Origin: UBA12170 sp964293475
GTDB taxonomy: Bacteria; Bacteroidota; Bacteroidia; Bacteroidales; UBA12170
DNA: 64,000 bases
Direction of reading: 5' to 3'
NCBI GenBank assembly: GCA_964293475.1
Contig: CAXYYJ010000030.1
Span: forward strand, 1 to 64,000
The notes beneath the pieces are model-generated. The model did not search any database. It saw nothing but the letters and a program-made list of their open reading frames with translations, and was not told where the DNA came from. The translations under genes and the position numbers were made by a program. Below, one piece after another: positions 7,814-15,840 of this stretch (the stretch's first letter is position 1; each line of letters opens with the position of its first letter).

Positions 7814-8602
7814 TTGCACGAGTTGAAATATAGGATTTACATAGACGAAGTGGGTAACAACGATTTGGGTAACTCAGGAAATGACAATCATCGTTATTTA
7901 TGCTTAACCGGCGTTGTGTTTAATCTTGATTATGTAAAAACCACACTGACACCAGATATAGAGGCCCTAAAATCGAAATATTTCGACAGCCACCCCGACG
8001 AACCTGTTATTTTGCATCGAAAGGAGATGATAAACAAAAAACATCCTTTCAAAATATTAGCACACCCTAAGGTGGAAGAAAAATTTAATGAGGAATTTTT
8101 AGCCTTACTTGACAAATGGGAATTTAAAACAATAACTGTTTTAATTGACAAACTTGAACATCAGAAAAAGTACTCGACCTGGCGCTACGATCCCTATCAT
8201 TATTGTATGGCTATTATATTTGAACGTTTTCATCTTAGATTAATTGAAGCCAATATTACAGGAGATATGATGTTTGAATCGCGCGGCGGTAAGGAAGATA
8301 TGCGATTAAAAGAATCTTACTCCAAAATTTTCTCACGTGGTACAGAATGGATTGATCCAAAGTCTATTGAAAAAACTATTACGAGTAAGGAATTGAAAAT
8401 AAAGCCTAAATCAGCCAATATATCAGGCCTACAGGTTGCAGATTTATTGGCCTATCCCTTGTATCGTTATGCTTTGAAAGTATTTGATAAAAAAGATGAC
8501 GGCAGAATAACCTTTAATGAAAGGATATTGGAAGTAATAAAACCGAAAATTTATAAAAACGGGAATACAAGAATTGGATATGGATTAAAACTTTTGCCCT
8601 AA
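7814..8602 (+). CDS. DUF3800 family protein (TTG start or 5'-truncated)
   Basis: 262 codons with the DUF3800 hallmarks: N-terminal IYIDEVG (acidic residue on the first strand of an RNase H-like fold), a central Arg/Glu-rich region, and C-terminal SGLQVADLLAYPLY. Members are predicted nuclease-like proteins of unknown function, common in phages, mobile elements and defence islands. There is no ATG before the first motif. An in-frame TAG ends at 7810, just upstream, leaving only TTG at 7814 or TTG at 7826. Either the start is TTG or the gene has lost a few N-terminal codons. It stands between two copies of a 44-bp repeat. The stop codon lies in the loop of a hairpin (TTTTGCCC/GGGCAAAA). Confidence 0.75.
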   Translation: MHELKYRIYIDEVGNNDLGNSGNDNHRYLCLTGVVFNLDYVKTTLTPDIEALKSKYFDSHPDEPVILHRKEMINKKHPFKILAHPKVEEKFNEEFLALLDKWEFKTITVLIDKLEHQKKYSTWRYDPYHYCMAIIFERFHLRLIEANITGDMMFESRGGKEDMRLKESYSKIFSRGTEWIDPKSIEKTITSKELKIKPKSANISGLQVADLLAYPLYRYALKVFDKKDDGRITFNERILEVIKPKIYKNGNTRIGYGLKLLP

Positions 8603-8609
8603 TCGGGCA

Positions 8610-8672
8610 AAAAAAAACCCCGTAAACGGGGGCAAAGGCACATACGTCCTTCCACCTTCAGAAACCTGAATT
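8610..8672 (-). ncRNA. Candidate small RNA (about 63 nt) with promoter and terminator
   Basis: On the minus strand, TATATTTG (plus 8677-8684) matches the -7 consensus. About 5 bases downstream a short transcript could begin, containing a TTCAG/CTGAA hairpin and ending in CCCCG-TTTA-CGGGG followed by nine T (plus 8609-8631), a textbook intrinsic terminator. No ORF fits. The -33 TTG is absent at the expected distance, so promoter support is partial. It is not SRP RNA (that is at 20110-20213) and I do not recognise a family. Confidence 0.35.
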
Positions 8673-8901
8673 GTTGCAAATATAGGACAAATAAAACTGT
8701 GGCGATAAATTTTAACAAAAGAAATGAACAATATTTTGTAAATGAAACTTGCCTACCAGTGGTTTTATTGATGCTCATCCTTGATGTAATGGGGCATTAA
8801 ACATATTGGATTGATATGTTTTAACATGATATAAAAGGTATTCCCCAGATTATAAGCGCTTTAAGTATTATGAAATACTAGAATCAGACTCGTTGTAACA
8901 T

Positions 8902-8937
8902 AAAAAAATCCCCAACCCAAGGCGGGTTAAGGATTTA
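8902..8937 (-). terminator. Terminator of the truncated carboxylase gene
   Basis: On the minus strand AAATCC..AACCC / GGGTT..GGATTT form an imperfect stem followed by a run of seven T, 21 bases past the stop of the carboxylase fragment. It looks like the original 3' end of the intact gene. The bases between 8690 and 8900 show nothing else. Confidence 0.65.
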
Positions 8938-8957
8938 CAATTGTTTGAGATAATATA

Positions 8958-9198
8958 TTACAACGGAATATTCCCGTGTTTCTTGGCTGGATTGACCTTC
9001 GATTTGGTTTGAGTCATTTCCAGTGCCTGAATTAGTTTTTTACGGGTTTCTTCGGGTTTGATAATCTCGTCGATATAGCCCAACTGTGCTGCTTTGTAGG
9101 GGCTGGCGAAATTGTCGCGGTATTCCTGAACAGCTTTGGCTTTTTCTTCAACGGTGAGACTGCTTTTGTAAATAATATTTACGGCTCCATCGGGGAGG
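8958..9198 (-). pseudogene. 3' fragment of acyl-CoA (propionyl/methylmalonyl-CoA) carboxylase carboxyltransferase subunit
   Basis: About 80 codons remain. They encode the extreme C-terminus of a biotin-dependent carboxyltransferase subunit (PccB/MmdA family): GAVNIIY, EYRDNFASPYKAAQLGYID and KKHGNIPL at the end. The full protein is normally about 515 residues, so roughly 85% is missing. Homology stops at about 9196-9198, where unrelated sequence of the opposite strand begins. The ATG at 9215 lies in that foreign sequence and is accidental. The terminator is intact. The fragment indicates deletion or insertion at this site; whether a complete copy exists elsewhere cannot be seen. Confidence 0.85.
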
Positions 9199-9317
9199 AA
9201 GAAAGAAGATACCAAATTAGCGACGCTATAACAGCATCAGCCGAAAAGCATTTTAACGCCATGCGCAAAAAATTAGAAAGGCGATCGAGAAAAGAAAGCA
9301 AGAACCAAAATAAATGA
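9195..9317 (+). pseudogene. 3' remnant of an unidentified gene
   Basis: An open frame without a start, beginning exactly where carboxylase homology ends, encodes about 40 charged residues (..RYQISDAITASAEKHFN.. then a Lys/Arg-rich tail) and stops at TGA 9315. Its last third coincides with copy 2 of the 44-bp repeat. It resembles the tail of a real protein, but I cannot assign a family. The join to the oppositely oriented carboxylase fragment marks a recombination junction. Confidence 0.35.
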
Positions 9318-9333
9318 ATTTTGAGTAGGAGGT
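9290..9333 (+). repeat. 44-bp direct repeat, copy 2
   Basis: Identical over 44 bases to 7609-7652. See copy 1. Confidence 0.85.
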
Positions 9334-9385
9334 GGGTTGGCAGCTAGCCTGCTGAAGCCCTATTATAACTTCCCTAAAGTCCCCA

Positions 9386-9448
9386 AAAATCATTGCAGTC
9401 ATTTTAAAAATCATTGCAGTGATTTTTTAAATTATTGTGGTGATTATT
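9386..9448. repeat. Three 21-22 bp imperfect repeats, each partly palindromic
   Basis: Three consecutive units of the form AAAATCATTGCAGTGATTTT, the third more diverged (ATTATTGTGGTGATTATTT). Each contains an ATCA..TGAT-type dyad. The 21-bp period equals two helical turns, so a regulator could bind all units on one face. They lie 230-290 bases upstream of gdhA, the next gene. Function is inferred only. The remaining 9449-9640 is A/T-rich with nothing else clear. Confidence 0.5.
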
Positions 9449-9643
9449 TACTTTGTTGAGGTGGTTTTGTTATTTGATGGTGAAGAGTTTAAAATTGGAG
9501 CTAAAGGATTTTTAGTTTCTAAGAACCATAGACAACATAATGAAACATTCTTAAAATCCTTTTGGAGTTAAAAGCGAGATAAATAAAAAAATTTCAATAT
9601 GAAATTCAGAATTATACTGAATAATGAGCATTTGAATCAGCAG

Positions 9644-9651
9644 TATATTTG
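9644..9651 (+). promoter_or_regulatory. -7 promoter element of gdhA
   Basis: TATATTTG, a perfect TAnnTTTG match, 25 bases before the gdhA ATG. The -33 region lacks a clear TTG. Confidence 0.5.
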
Positions 9652-9676
9652 CAGTCTATTTTAAAACAGAAATAAA

Positions 9677-11014
9677 ATGGATTTACAAAAATTTATGAAT
9701 AATCTGGAGGCAAAACATCCAGGAGAAAAAGAATATCTTCAAGCAGTTCGCGAAGTTTTAGAATCATTAGAGGAAGTTTTAGATGCTAACCCTCAATTTG
9801 AAGCCGCTGGAATACTAGACAGAATAGTAGAACCCGATAGAATTTTAACTTTCAAAGTGCCATGGGTCGACGATCATGGAAAAGTTCAGGTGAACTTAGG
9901 CTACAGAGTTCAGTTCAATAATGCAATTGGTCCATATAAGGGTGGTTTGCGTTTTCACCCAAGTGTTAACTTAAGCATCCTTAAATTTCTGGGATTCGAG
10001 CAAATCTTCAAAAACTCATTAACTACATTGCCCATGGGCGGTGGTAAAGGCGGATCTGACTTCAATCCAAAAGGTCGCAGCGACGCCGAAGTTATGCGTT
10101 TCTGTCAGGCTTTCATGCTCGAATTGTGGCGCATGATTGGTCCTGAAACCGATGTTCCTGCTGGTGATATTGGTGTTGGTGGCCGCGAAATTGGTTTCTT
10201 GTACGGAATGTATAAAAAACTTGCCCACGAAAACACTGGCGTATTAACTGGTAAAGGTATCAACTGGGGCGGTTCCTTAATTCGTCCCGAAGCCACTGGT
10301 TTTGGTGCAACCTATTTTGCTCAGGAAATGTTAGCCACTAAAGGTCAAAGCTTTAAAGGTAAAACTGTAGCTGTTTCTGGTTTCGGAAATGTAAGCTGGG
10401 GTGTGGTTACCAAAGTGAATGAATTGGGTGGTAAAGTTGTTACTATCTCCGGTCCTGATGGTTATATCTACGATCCAAATGGTATCAGCGGTGAGAAAAT
10501 CGACTATATGCTGGAGCTCAGAGCTACCAATATGGATATAGTTGCTCCTTATGCCGAAGAGTTCCCAGGTTCTGAATTCCACGCCGGAAAACGCCCATGG
10601 GAAGTTAAAGCCGATGTAGCTATGCCTTGTGCAACTCAAAACGAATTAAATGCCGACGATGCTAAAAAACTTGTTGCTAATGGCGTAACCTGCGTTGCCG
10701 AAGGTGCCAACATGCCTTGTACTCCCGAAGCTGTTGAAGCTTTCCAACATGCCAAAGTTTTATTTGGTCCTGGAAAAGCTGTTAACGCCGGTGGTGTTGC
10801 TACTTCTGGTCTCGAAATGACTCAAAACTCAATCAAAATGGGTTGGACAGCTGAAGAAGTTGATGCTAAATTACACCATATCATGGTAAGCATCCACAGT
10901 GCCTGTGTTAAACACGGAACCGAAAAAGATGGTTATGTTAACTATGTTAAAGGTGCCAATATTGCTGGTTTCTTAAAAGTTGCCAACTCTATGCTGGATC
11001 AGGGAATCCTTTAG
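9677..11014 (+). CDS. gdhA: NADP-type glutamate dehydrogenase
   Basis: Interconverts 2-oxoglutarate plus ammonia and glutamate; the 445-residue length is that of the hexameric small GDH class (bacterial NADP-type). Visible motifs are YKGGLRFHPSV, the catalytic-Lys motif LPMGGGKGGSDFNPKG (K124) and the DVPAGDIGVGGREIGF loop, followed by the Rossmann dinucleotide domain beginning near SGFGNVSWG and the C-terminal GKAVNAGGVATSGLEM. The codons are more restricted and G/C-richer than in neighbouring accessory genes, suggesting high expression. It is monocistronic: a -7 element upstream and a strong terminator downstream. NAD versus NADP use is inferred from family similarity, not from a decisive residue. 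Confidence 0.96.
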   Translation: MDLQKFMNNLEAKHPGEKEYLQAVREVLESLEEVLDANPQFEAAGILDRIVEPDRILTFKVPWVDDHGKVQVNLGYRVQFNNAIGPYKGGLRFHPSVNLSILKFLGFEQIFKNSLTTLPMGGGKGGSDFNPKGRSDAEVMRFCQAFMLELWRMIGPETDVPAGDIGVGGREIGFLYGMYKKLAHENTGVLTGKGINWGGSLIRPEATGFGATYFAQEMLATKGQSFKGKTVAVSGFGNVSWGVVTKVNELGGKVVTISGPDGYIYDPNGISGEKIDYMLELRATNMDIVAPYAEEFPGSEFHAGKRPWEVKADVAMPCATQNELNADDAKKLVANGVTCVAEGANMPCTPEAVEAFQHAKVLFGPGKAVNAGGVATSGLEMTQNSIKMGWTAEEVDAKLHHIMVSIHSACVKHGTEKDGYVNYVKGANIAGFLKVANSMLDQGIL

Positions 11015-11033
11015 TTTTAAATAAACCCGAAAG

Positions 11034-11069
11034 AAACTGCCCTGCTATATTTTTAGCAGGGCAGTTTTG
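11034..11069 (+). terminator. Terminator after gdhA
   Basis: A stem of about 13 bp, AAACTGCCCTGCTA / TAGCAGGGCAGTTT, with a short AT loop and a T-rich tail. Confidence 0.9.
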
Positions 11070-11151
11070 TTTTATCCGGCGATTGCCTATCTCAATAATG
11101 CTTGTAAATAACACATTTAACAAGTTAGCATCGCCATTGCCGAATTGTAGA

Positions 11152-11182
11152 TTGCCTTTCCCTTTCATAGGATATAGATTTG
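11152..11182 (+). promoter_or_regulatory. Promoter of LruC lipoprotein gene 1
   Basis: TTG at 11152-11154, exactly 20 bases, then TAGATTTG at 11175-11182: a full Bacteroidota sigma-ABfr-type promoter. The ATG follows 18 bases after the -7 box, which argues against the upstream in-frame TTG that overlaps the box itself. Confidence 0.8.
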
Positions 11183-11200
11183 CTAAAAAAATCAATAACC

Positions 11201-13267
11201 ATGAAGACAATTATTAAAACCGGATTATTAGCCTTAATGGCAATCTTTCTTTTAAGCCTGGGTGCCTGTCAAAAGAAGTTAGACAAAATGACCAACGACG
11301 ATGTCACCAACCCCAACGATGTAAATATCGACAATTTACAAGCTTCATCTTCCTTCAACTGGGAGAATTCTCAAACAGCCACCGTTCTTATCTACACCAA
11401 AGACAATGCAGATAACCCTGTTGCCAACGTGAAAGTTAGTATTCTCAGCGATTTTGAAGAGAACAACGGTCGCGAAATCATTAATGGAGTAACCAACGAC
11501 CAGGGCGTTCTGGAGTTAGATTATAATTTTGAAGCCGACATGCGGGAGGTAGTTGTAGCCACTGATTTTATTGGCTTCATTCCATCTGCCAAAGTTCCTG
11601 TTATCGATGGGAAAGTTGTTTTTACCTTTGGCGGATCCCGCCAGACTTCTCTAAAACAAGAGTTTATTGAAGCTTCTGTAAAATCCATTATTGAAAACAC
11701 GCTCAAAAACACCTTAAATACCAATGTTCAGATTAATTATATCGGTACCTATAATAGTATTGGTGTGCCCAATTACCTGGAGCCAGAAGGCGACTATTTG
11801 AGCCCTGCTTTTTTACATGACATTAATTCTGCTTTACCAGAACACCTCCAGGTGCCTCAGTACCATCCGGAATACCTCATGGGCGTAAACGAGCACAATC
11901 TGATTGTATTAGACGATGCCGATGTTTGGATTACTTTTGTTACTGAAGGTGCCGGATATAAAAACGTTTTGGCATATTATACCTACGACAGAGATTTTCC
12001 TCCTTCATCTCCACAGGAAATCACACAGTGCACAGTTATTTTTCCAAATGCATCATTGAATGGCGCAGGAGGTGGATTGTTTGCTGGCGACAAAGTATAT
12101 TTGGGAACATTTTCTGCAAATACCGTTATTGGCTGGATGCTCTTGAGAAACGGCTGGAACTCAACAACTCAACAATCAACTGAAGGATTAGGTTTACTTT
12201 ATTCAAATTTAGAACTAAACCCAGAACCAATTGAATCAAACAAACAACACTGTGTTACCCTCTACGATGAAGAACGCGAATTATTTGTTATTGGATTTGA
12301 AGATATGATAAGACCTGCTTGTGATAACGATTTTAACGATGCGGTTTTCTATGCTACCGCCAATCCCATTGAGAATATAGAAATCGAAAATATTCAACCC
12401 GCTTATCCCGATCCAATTGATACCGATGGCGATGGAATCTATGACAATTTCGACGATTATCCCGAAGATCCTGAATTGGCTTTCAATAACTACTATGCCA
12501 GCAGCGGTTTATTCGGAACCTTAGCTTTCGAAGATTTGTGGCCATCGAAAGGCGACTACGATTTCAACGATTTGGTTATTGACTATAACTACAACCGCAT
12601 CTCCAACGCCCAAAACGAAGTGGTTACGTTAAGAGGCAGATTTGTGGTACGAGCCATTGGAGCCAGCTTTAAAAACGGATTTGGTTTCACCATCGAAGGT
12701 CTGTCCCCATCCGCCATTGCCAGCATCGAAGGAACTCAGCTTCTTGAAGATTACATTATTACCTCGGCCAATGGAACTGAAGCCAATCAAACCGATGCCA
12801 CCATCATCGTTTTCGACAATGCCTGGAATCATGGCCACGGCAATACACGCCCCGATCAGCCGTTTATTGTTCCCGATACCATCACTGTTGATATTCATAT
12901 GGTTAACCCAATTCCTGTGGCTGAATTTGGCAATGCACCATTCAATCCGTTCATTATAGTGAACATGGAAAGAGGCAAAGAAGTACACCTGCCCGATTAT
13001 GAACCCACCGATTTGGTTGATGCCAGTTATTTTGGAAAATCTTTCGATGATAGCCAGCCAGCCATAGGAAAGTATTATAAAACAGTTGAAAACCTTCCCT
13101 GGGCTCTTAATTTCCCTAGTAAATTCGATTATCCCATTGAAACTGTGAGCATCGATTTAGGTCACCTGAAGTTTGTGCCCTGGGTGCTCAGCAATGGAAC
13201 AGAATACAGAGACTGGTATAAAGATTTGGATGGTTATAGAAATGACGCCAATATTTACCAGGAATAA
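11201..13267 (+). CDS. LruC-domain lipoprotein, copy 1
   Basis: 688-residue predicted surface or periplasmic lipoprotein with a type II signal peptide ending in the lipobox LSLGAC (Cys at about residue 23). An N-terminal Ig/carboxypeptidase-regulatory-like segment (IYTKDNADNPVANVKVSI) is followed by a DUF4114-like segment with FVIGFEDMIRPACDNDFNDAVFYA, then a thrombospondin-3/EF-hand-like Ca2+ loop DTDGDGIYDNFDDYPED, and the C-terminal LruC/DUF4842 domain containing KGDYDFNDLVIDYNY. The function of the family is not established. It is the first of three tandem paralogues, each with its own promoter and terminator. From about nucleotide 12379 it is almost identical at DNA level to copy 2, although the middle third is clearly diverged. 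I chose the ATG at 11201 over the TTG at 11180 because the TTG is part of the promoter. Confidence 0.9.
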   Translation: MKTIIKTGLLALMAIFLLSLGACQKKLDKMTNDDVTNPNDVNIDNLQASSSFNWENSQTATVLIYTKDNADNPVANVKVSILSDFEENNGREIINGVTNDQGVLELDYNFEADMREVVVATDFIGFIPSAKVPVIDGKVVFTFGGSRQTSLKQEFIEASVKSIIENTLKNTLNTNVQINYIGTYNSIGVPNYLEPEGDYLSPAFLHDINSALPEHLQVPQYHPEYLMGVNEHNLIVLDDADVWITFVTEGAGYKNVLAYYTYDRDFPPSSPQEITQCTVIFPNASLNGAGGGLFAGDKVYLGTFSANTVIGWMLLRNGWNSTTQQSTEGLGLLYSNLELNPEPIESNKQHCVTLYDEERELFVIGFEDMIRPACDNDFNDAVFYATANPIENIEIENIQPAYPDPIDTDGDGIYDNFDDYPEDPELAFNNYYASSGLFGTLAFEDLWPSKGDYDFNDLVIDYNYNRISNAQNEVVTLRGRFVVRAIGASFKNGFGFTIEGLSPSAIASIEGTQLLEDYIITSANGTEANQTDATIIVFDNAWNHGHGNTRPDQPFIVPDTITVDIHMVNPIPVAEFGNAPFNPFIIVNMERGKEVHLPDYEPTDLVDASYFGKSFDDSQPAIGKYYKTVENLPWALNFPSKFDYPIETVSIDLGHLKFVPWVLSNGTEYRDWYKDLDGYRNDANIYQE

Positions 13268-13294
13268 AATAAATGTGGTTCATTGATTTTGATA

Positions 13295-13325
13295 AAGGCT
13301 GCTCTGAAAAGGGCAGCTTTTTTTC
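13295..13325 (+). terminator. Terminator after LruC gene 1
   Basis: AAAGGCTGC / GGCAGCTTTTTTT stem-loop with a T-run, nearly identical to the one after copy 2, so the terminator was duplicated along with the gene. Confidence 0.8.
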
Positions 13326-13472
13326 ATATCCCTTGTTGACAAAATAATTTGAAAAGTCATTGATTTAAACCAGTTTATTTCTTATATTTAGATAAAATAT
13401 TAATTCCAATTTGACAATATGAATTTATTAACCACACATACTAATTCATCTCCATCAACCACTAATAGTGAA

Positions 13473-13503
13473 TTGACCTACCCTAAGAGCTAGATTAGTT
13501 TTG
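13473..13503 (+). promoter_or_regulatory. Promoter of LruC gene 2
   Basis: TTG at 13473, 20-base spacer, TAGTTTTG at 13496-13503. The surrounding ~170 bases upstream of the gene are nearly identical to those in front of copy 3. Confidence 0.8.
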
Positions 13504-13521
13504 TATAAAAAATCAAAGACC

Positions 13522-15585
13522 ATGAAAAAGAAAAACTACTTATTGAAGCTTGCATATCTTTTTGCACTTCTCATTGTTTTCGCTTCTTGCGAGAAAAAAC
13601 TTGATCCTTTGGATGACGAAGAAATTAATCCCGAAGACGTTACCATTGAAACTCTCCAGGCCAGCGATGACTTTAACTGGGAGAACATCAGGGAATCTGA
13701 AATCACCATCTATACCAAAGACAATGCAGATAACCCTGTTGCCAACGTGAAAGTTAGTATTCTCAGCGATTTTGAAGAGAACAACGGTCGCGAAATCATT
13801 AACGGAGTAACCAACGACCTGGGCGTTCTGGTGTTGGATTATAATTTTGAAGCCGATATGCAGGAAGTGGTAGTAGCTACTGATTTTCTGGGCTTTATTC
13901 CATCTGCCAAGGTTCCAATTGTCGATGGGAAAGTGGTTTTTACTTTTGGTGGTTCCCGCCAAACTTCGCTAAAACAAGAGTTTATTGAAGCACCCGTGAA
14001 GACAATTATTGAAAACACACTCAAAAACACCTTAAATACCAATGTTCAGATTAATTATATCGGCACCTATAATAATATTGGTGTGCCCAATTACCTTGAA
14101 CCGGAAGGCGACTATTTGAGTCCTGCTTTTTTGCACGATATTAATTCTGCATTGCCGGAACAACGTCAGGTGCCAGTATACCATCCTGAATATTTAATGG
14201 GAGTGAACGAACACAACCTCATAGTATTAGATGATGCCGATGTTTGGATTACTTTTGTTACAGAAGGTGCAGGATATAAAAATGTTTTGGCTTATTATAC
14301 CTACGATAGAGATTTTCCTCCAGCTTCGCCTCAGGATATAACCCAATGTACAGTAATTTTCCCAAATGCATCTATAAATGGTGCCGGGGGAGGATTGTTT
14401 TCTGGTGACAAAGTATATCTGGGAACATTTTCGGCAAATACCGTTATTGGTTGGATGCTCATGAGAAATGGCTGGAATTCAACCACTCAGCAATCAACTG
14501 AAGGATACGGTCTGCTCTATTCAAACCTGGAACTTAATCCAGAACCTCTTCAGTCAAACAAACAACATTGTGTTACCCTCTACGATGATGAACGTGAATT
14601 ATTCGTTATTGGATTCGAAGACATGATCAGACCTGCTTGCGATAACGACTTCAACGATGCTCTTTTCTACGCTACTGCCAATCCCATTGAGAATATCGAA
14701 ATCGAAAATATTCAACCCGCTTATCCCGATCCAATTGATACCGATGGCGATGGAATCTATGACAATTTCGACGATTATCCCGAAGATCCTGAATTGGCTT
14801 TCAATAACTACTATGCCAGCAGCGGTTTATTCGGAACCTTAGCTTTCGAAGATTTGTGGCCATCGAAAGGCGACTACGATTTCAACGATTTGGTTATTGA
14901 CTATAACTACAACCGCATCTCCAACGCCCAAAACGAAGTGGTTACGTTAAGAGGCAGATTTGTGGTACGAGCCATTGGAGCCAGCTTTAAAAACGGATTT
15001 GGTTTCACCATCGAAGGTCTGTCCCCATCCGCCATTGCCAGCATCGAAGGAACTCAGCTTCTTGAAGATTACATTATTACCTCGGCCAATGGAACTGAAG
15101 CCAATCAAACCGATGCCACCATCATCGTTTTCGACAATGCCTGGAATCATGGCCACGGCAATACACGCCCCGATCAGCCGTTTATTGTTCCCGATACCAT
15201 CACTGTTGATATTCATATGGTTAACCCAATTCCTGTGGCTGAATTTGGCAATGCACCATTCAATCCGTTCATTATAGTGAACATGGAAAGAGGCAAAGAA
15301 GTACACCTGCCCGATTATGAACCCACCGATTTGGTTGATGCCAGTTATTTTGGAAAATCTTTCGATGATAGCCAGCCAGCCATAGGAAAGTATTATAAAA
15401 CAGTTGAAAACCTTCCCTGGGCTCTTAATTTCCCTAGTAAATTCGATTATCCCATTGAAACTGTGAGCATCGATTTAGGTCACCTGAAGTTTGTGCCCTG
15501 GGTGCTCAGCAATGGAACAGAATACAAAGATTGGTATAAAGATTTGGAAGGCTATAGAAATGACGCCAATATTTACCAGGAATAA
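13522..15585 (+). CDS. LruC-domain lipoprotein, copy 2
   Basis: 687 residues with the same domain order as copy 1: lipobox VFASC near residue 23, Ig-like segment, DUF4114-like FEDMIRPACDNDFND, Ca2+-loop DTDGDGIYDNFDD and the LruC/DUF4842 C-terminus. The sequence is a mosaic. Its signal peptide and first ~60 residues (EINPEDVTIETLQASDDFNW) match copy 3. The next ~40 residues (IYTKDNADNPVANVKVSILS) match copy 1 almost base for base. The central part resembles copy 1 with many synonymous changes. The last ~290 residues are almost the same in all three. Gene conversion between tandem copies is the simplest explanation. The ATG is used rather than the TTG at 13501, which lies within the -7 box. 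Confidence 0.9.
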   Translation: MKKKNYLLKLAYLFALLIVFASCEKKLDPLDDEEINPEDVTIETLQASDDFNWENIRESEITIYTKDNADNPVANVKVSILSDFEENNGREIINGVTNDLGVLVLDYNFEADMQEVVVATDFLGFIPSAKVPIVDGKVVFTFGGSRQTSLKQEFIEAPVKTIIENTLKNTLNTNVQINYIGTYNNIGVPNYLEPEGDYLSPAFLHDINSALPEQRQVPVYHPEYLMGVNEHNLIVLDDADVWITFVTEGAGYKNVLAYYTYDRDFPPASPQDITQCTVIFPNASINGAGGGLFSGDKVYLGTFSANTVIGWMLMRNGWNSTTQQSTEGYGLLYSNLELNPEPLQSNKQHCVTLYDDERELFVIGFEDMIRPACDNDFNDALFYATANPIENIEIENIQPAYPDPIDTDGDGIYDNFDDYPEDPELAFNNYYASSGLFGTLAFEDLWPSKGDYDFNDLVIDYNYNRISNAQNEVVTLRGRFVVRAIGASFKNGFGFTIEGLSPSAIASIEGTQLLEDYIITSANGTEANQTDATIIVFDNAWNHGHGNTRPDQPFIVPDTITVDIHMVNPIPVAEFGNAPFNPFIIVNMERGKEVHLPDYEPTDLVDASYFGKSFDDSQPAIGKYYKTVENLPWALNFPSKFDYPIETVSIDLGHLKFVPWVLSNGTEYKDWYKDLEGYRNDANIYQE

Positions 15586-15611
15586 AATAAATGTGGTTTA
15601 TTGATTTTGAT

Positions 15612-15643
15612 AAAGGCTGCTCTGAAAAGGGCAGCTTTTTTTT
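15612..15643 (+). terminator. Terminator after LruC gene 2
   Basis: Same GGCTGC..GGCAGC hairpin with eight or more T as after copy 1. Confidence 0.8.
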
Positions 15644-15791
15644 AAGATTCGTAGGAACATAATAATTTCAAGAAGGCGTTGATTTAAACCAGTTTATTTC
15701 TTATATTTAGATAAAATATTAATTCCAATCTTTCAAAATGAAATTATTAACCACACATACTAATTCATCTCCATCAACCACTAATAGTGTG

Positions 15792-15822
15792 TTGCGTTGC
15801 ACTAAGAGCTATATTAGTTTTG
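15792..15822 (+). promoter_or_regulatory. Promoter of LruC gene 3
   Basis: TTG at 15792, 20-base spacer, TAGTTTTG at 15815-15822. The spacing is the same as for copies 1 and 2, though several bases around the TTG differ from copy 2. Confidence 0.8.
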
Positions 15823-15840
15823 TATAAAAAATCAAAGACC

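Noticed and set aside
8958..9215. Intact 85-residue gene
   Set aside because: It is clearly the C-terminal end of a carboxyltransferase subunit; the ATG lies in unrelated joined sequence.
12629..12988. 119-codon minus-strand frame repeated identically in all three LruC genes (also at 14947 and 17158)
   Set aside because: It is the antisense shadow of the conserved C-terminal region. Its identity reflects DNA-level similarity of the paralogues, not a gene.
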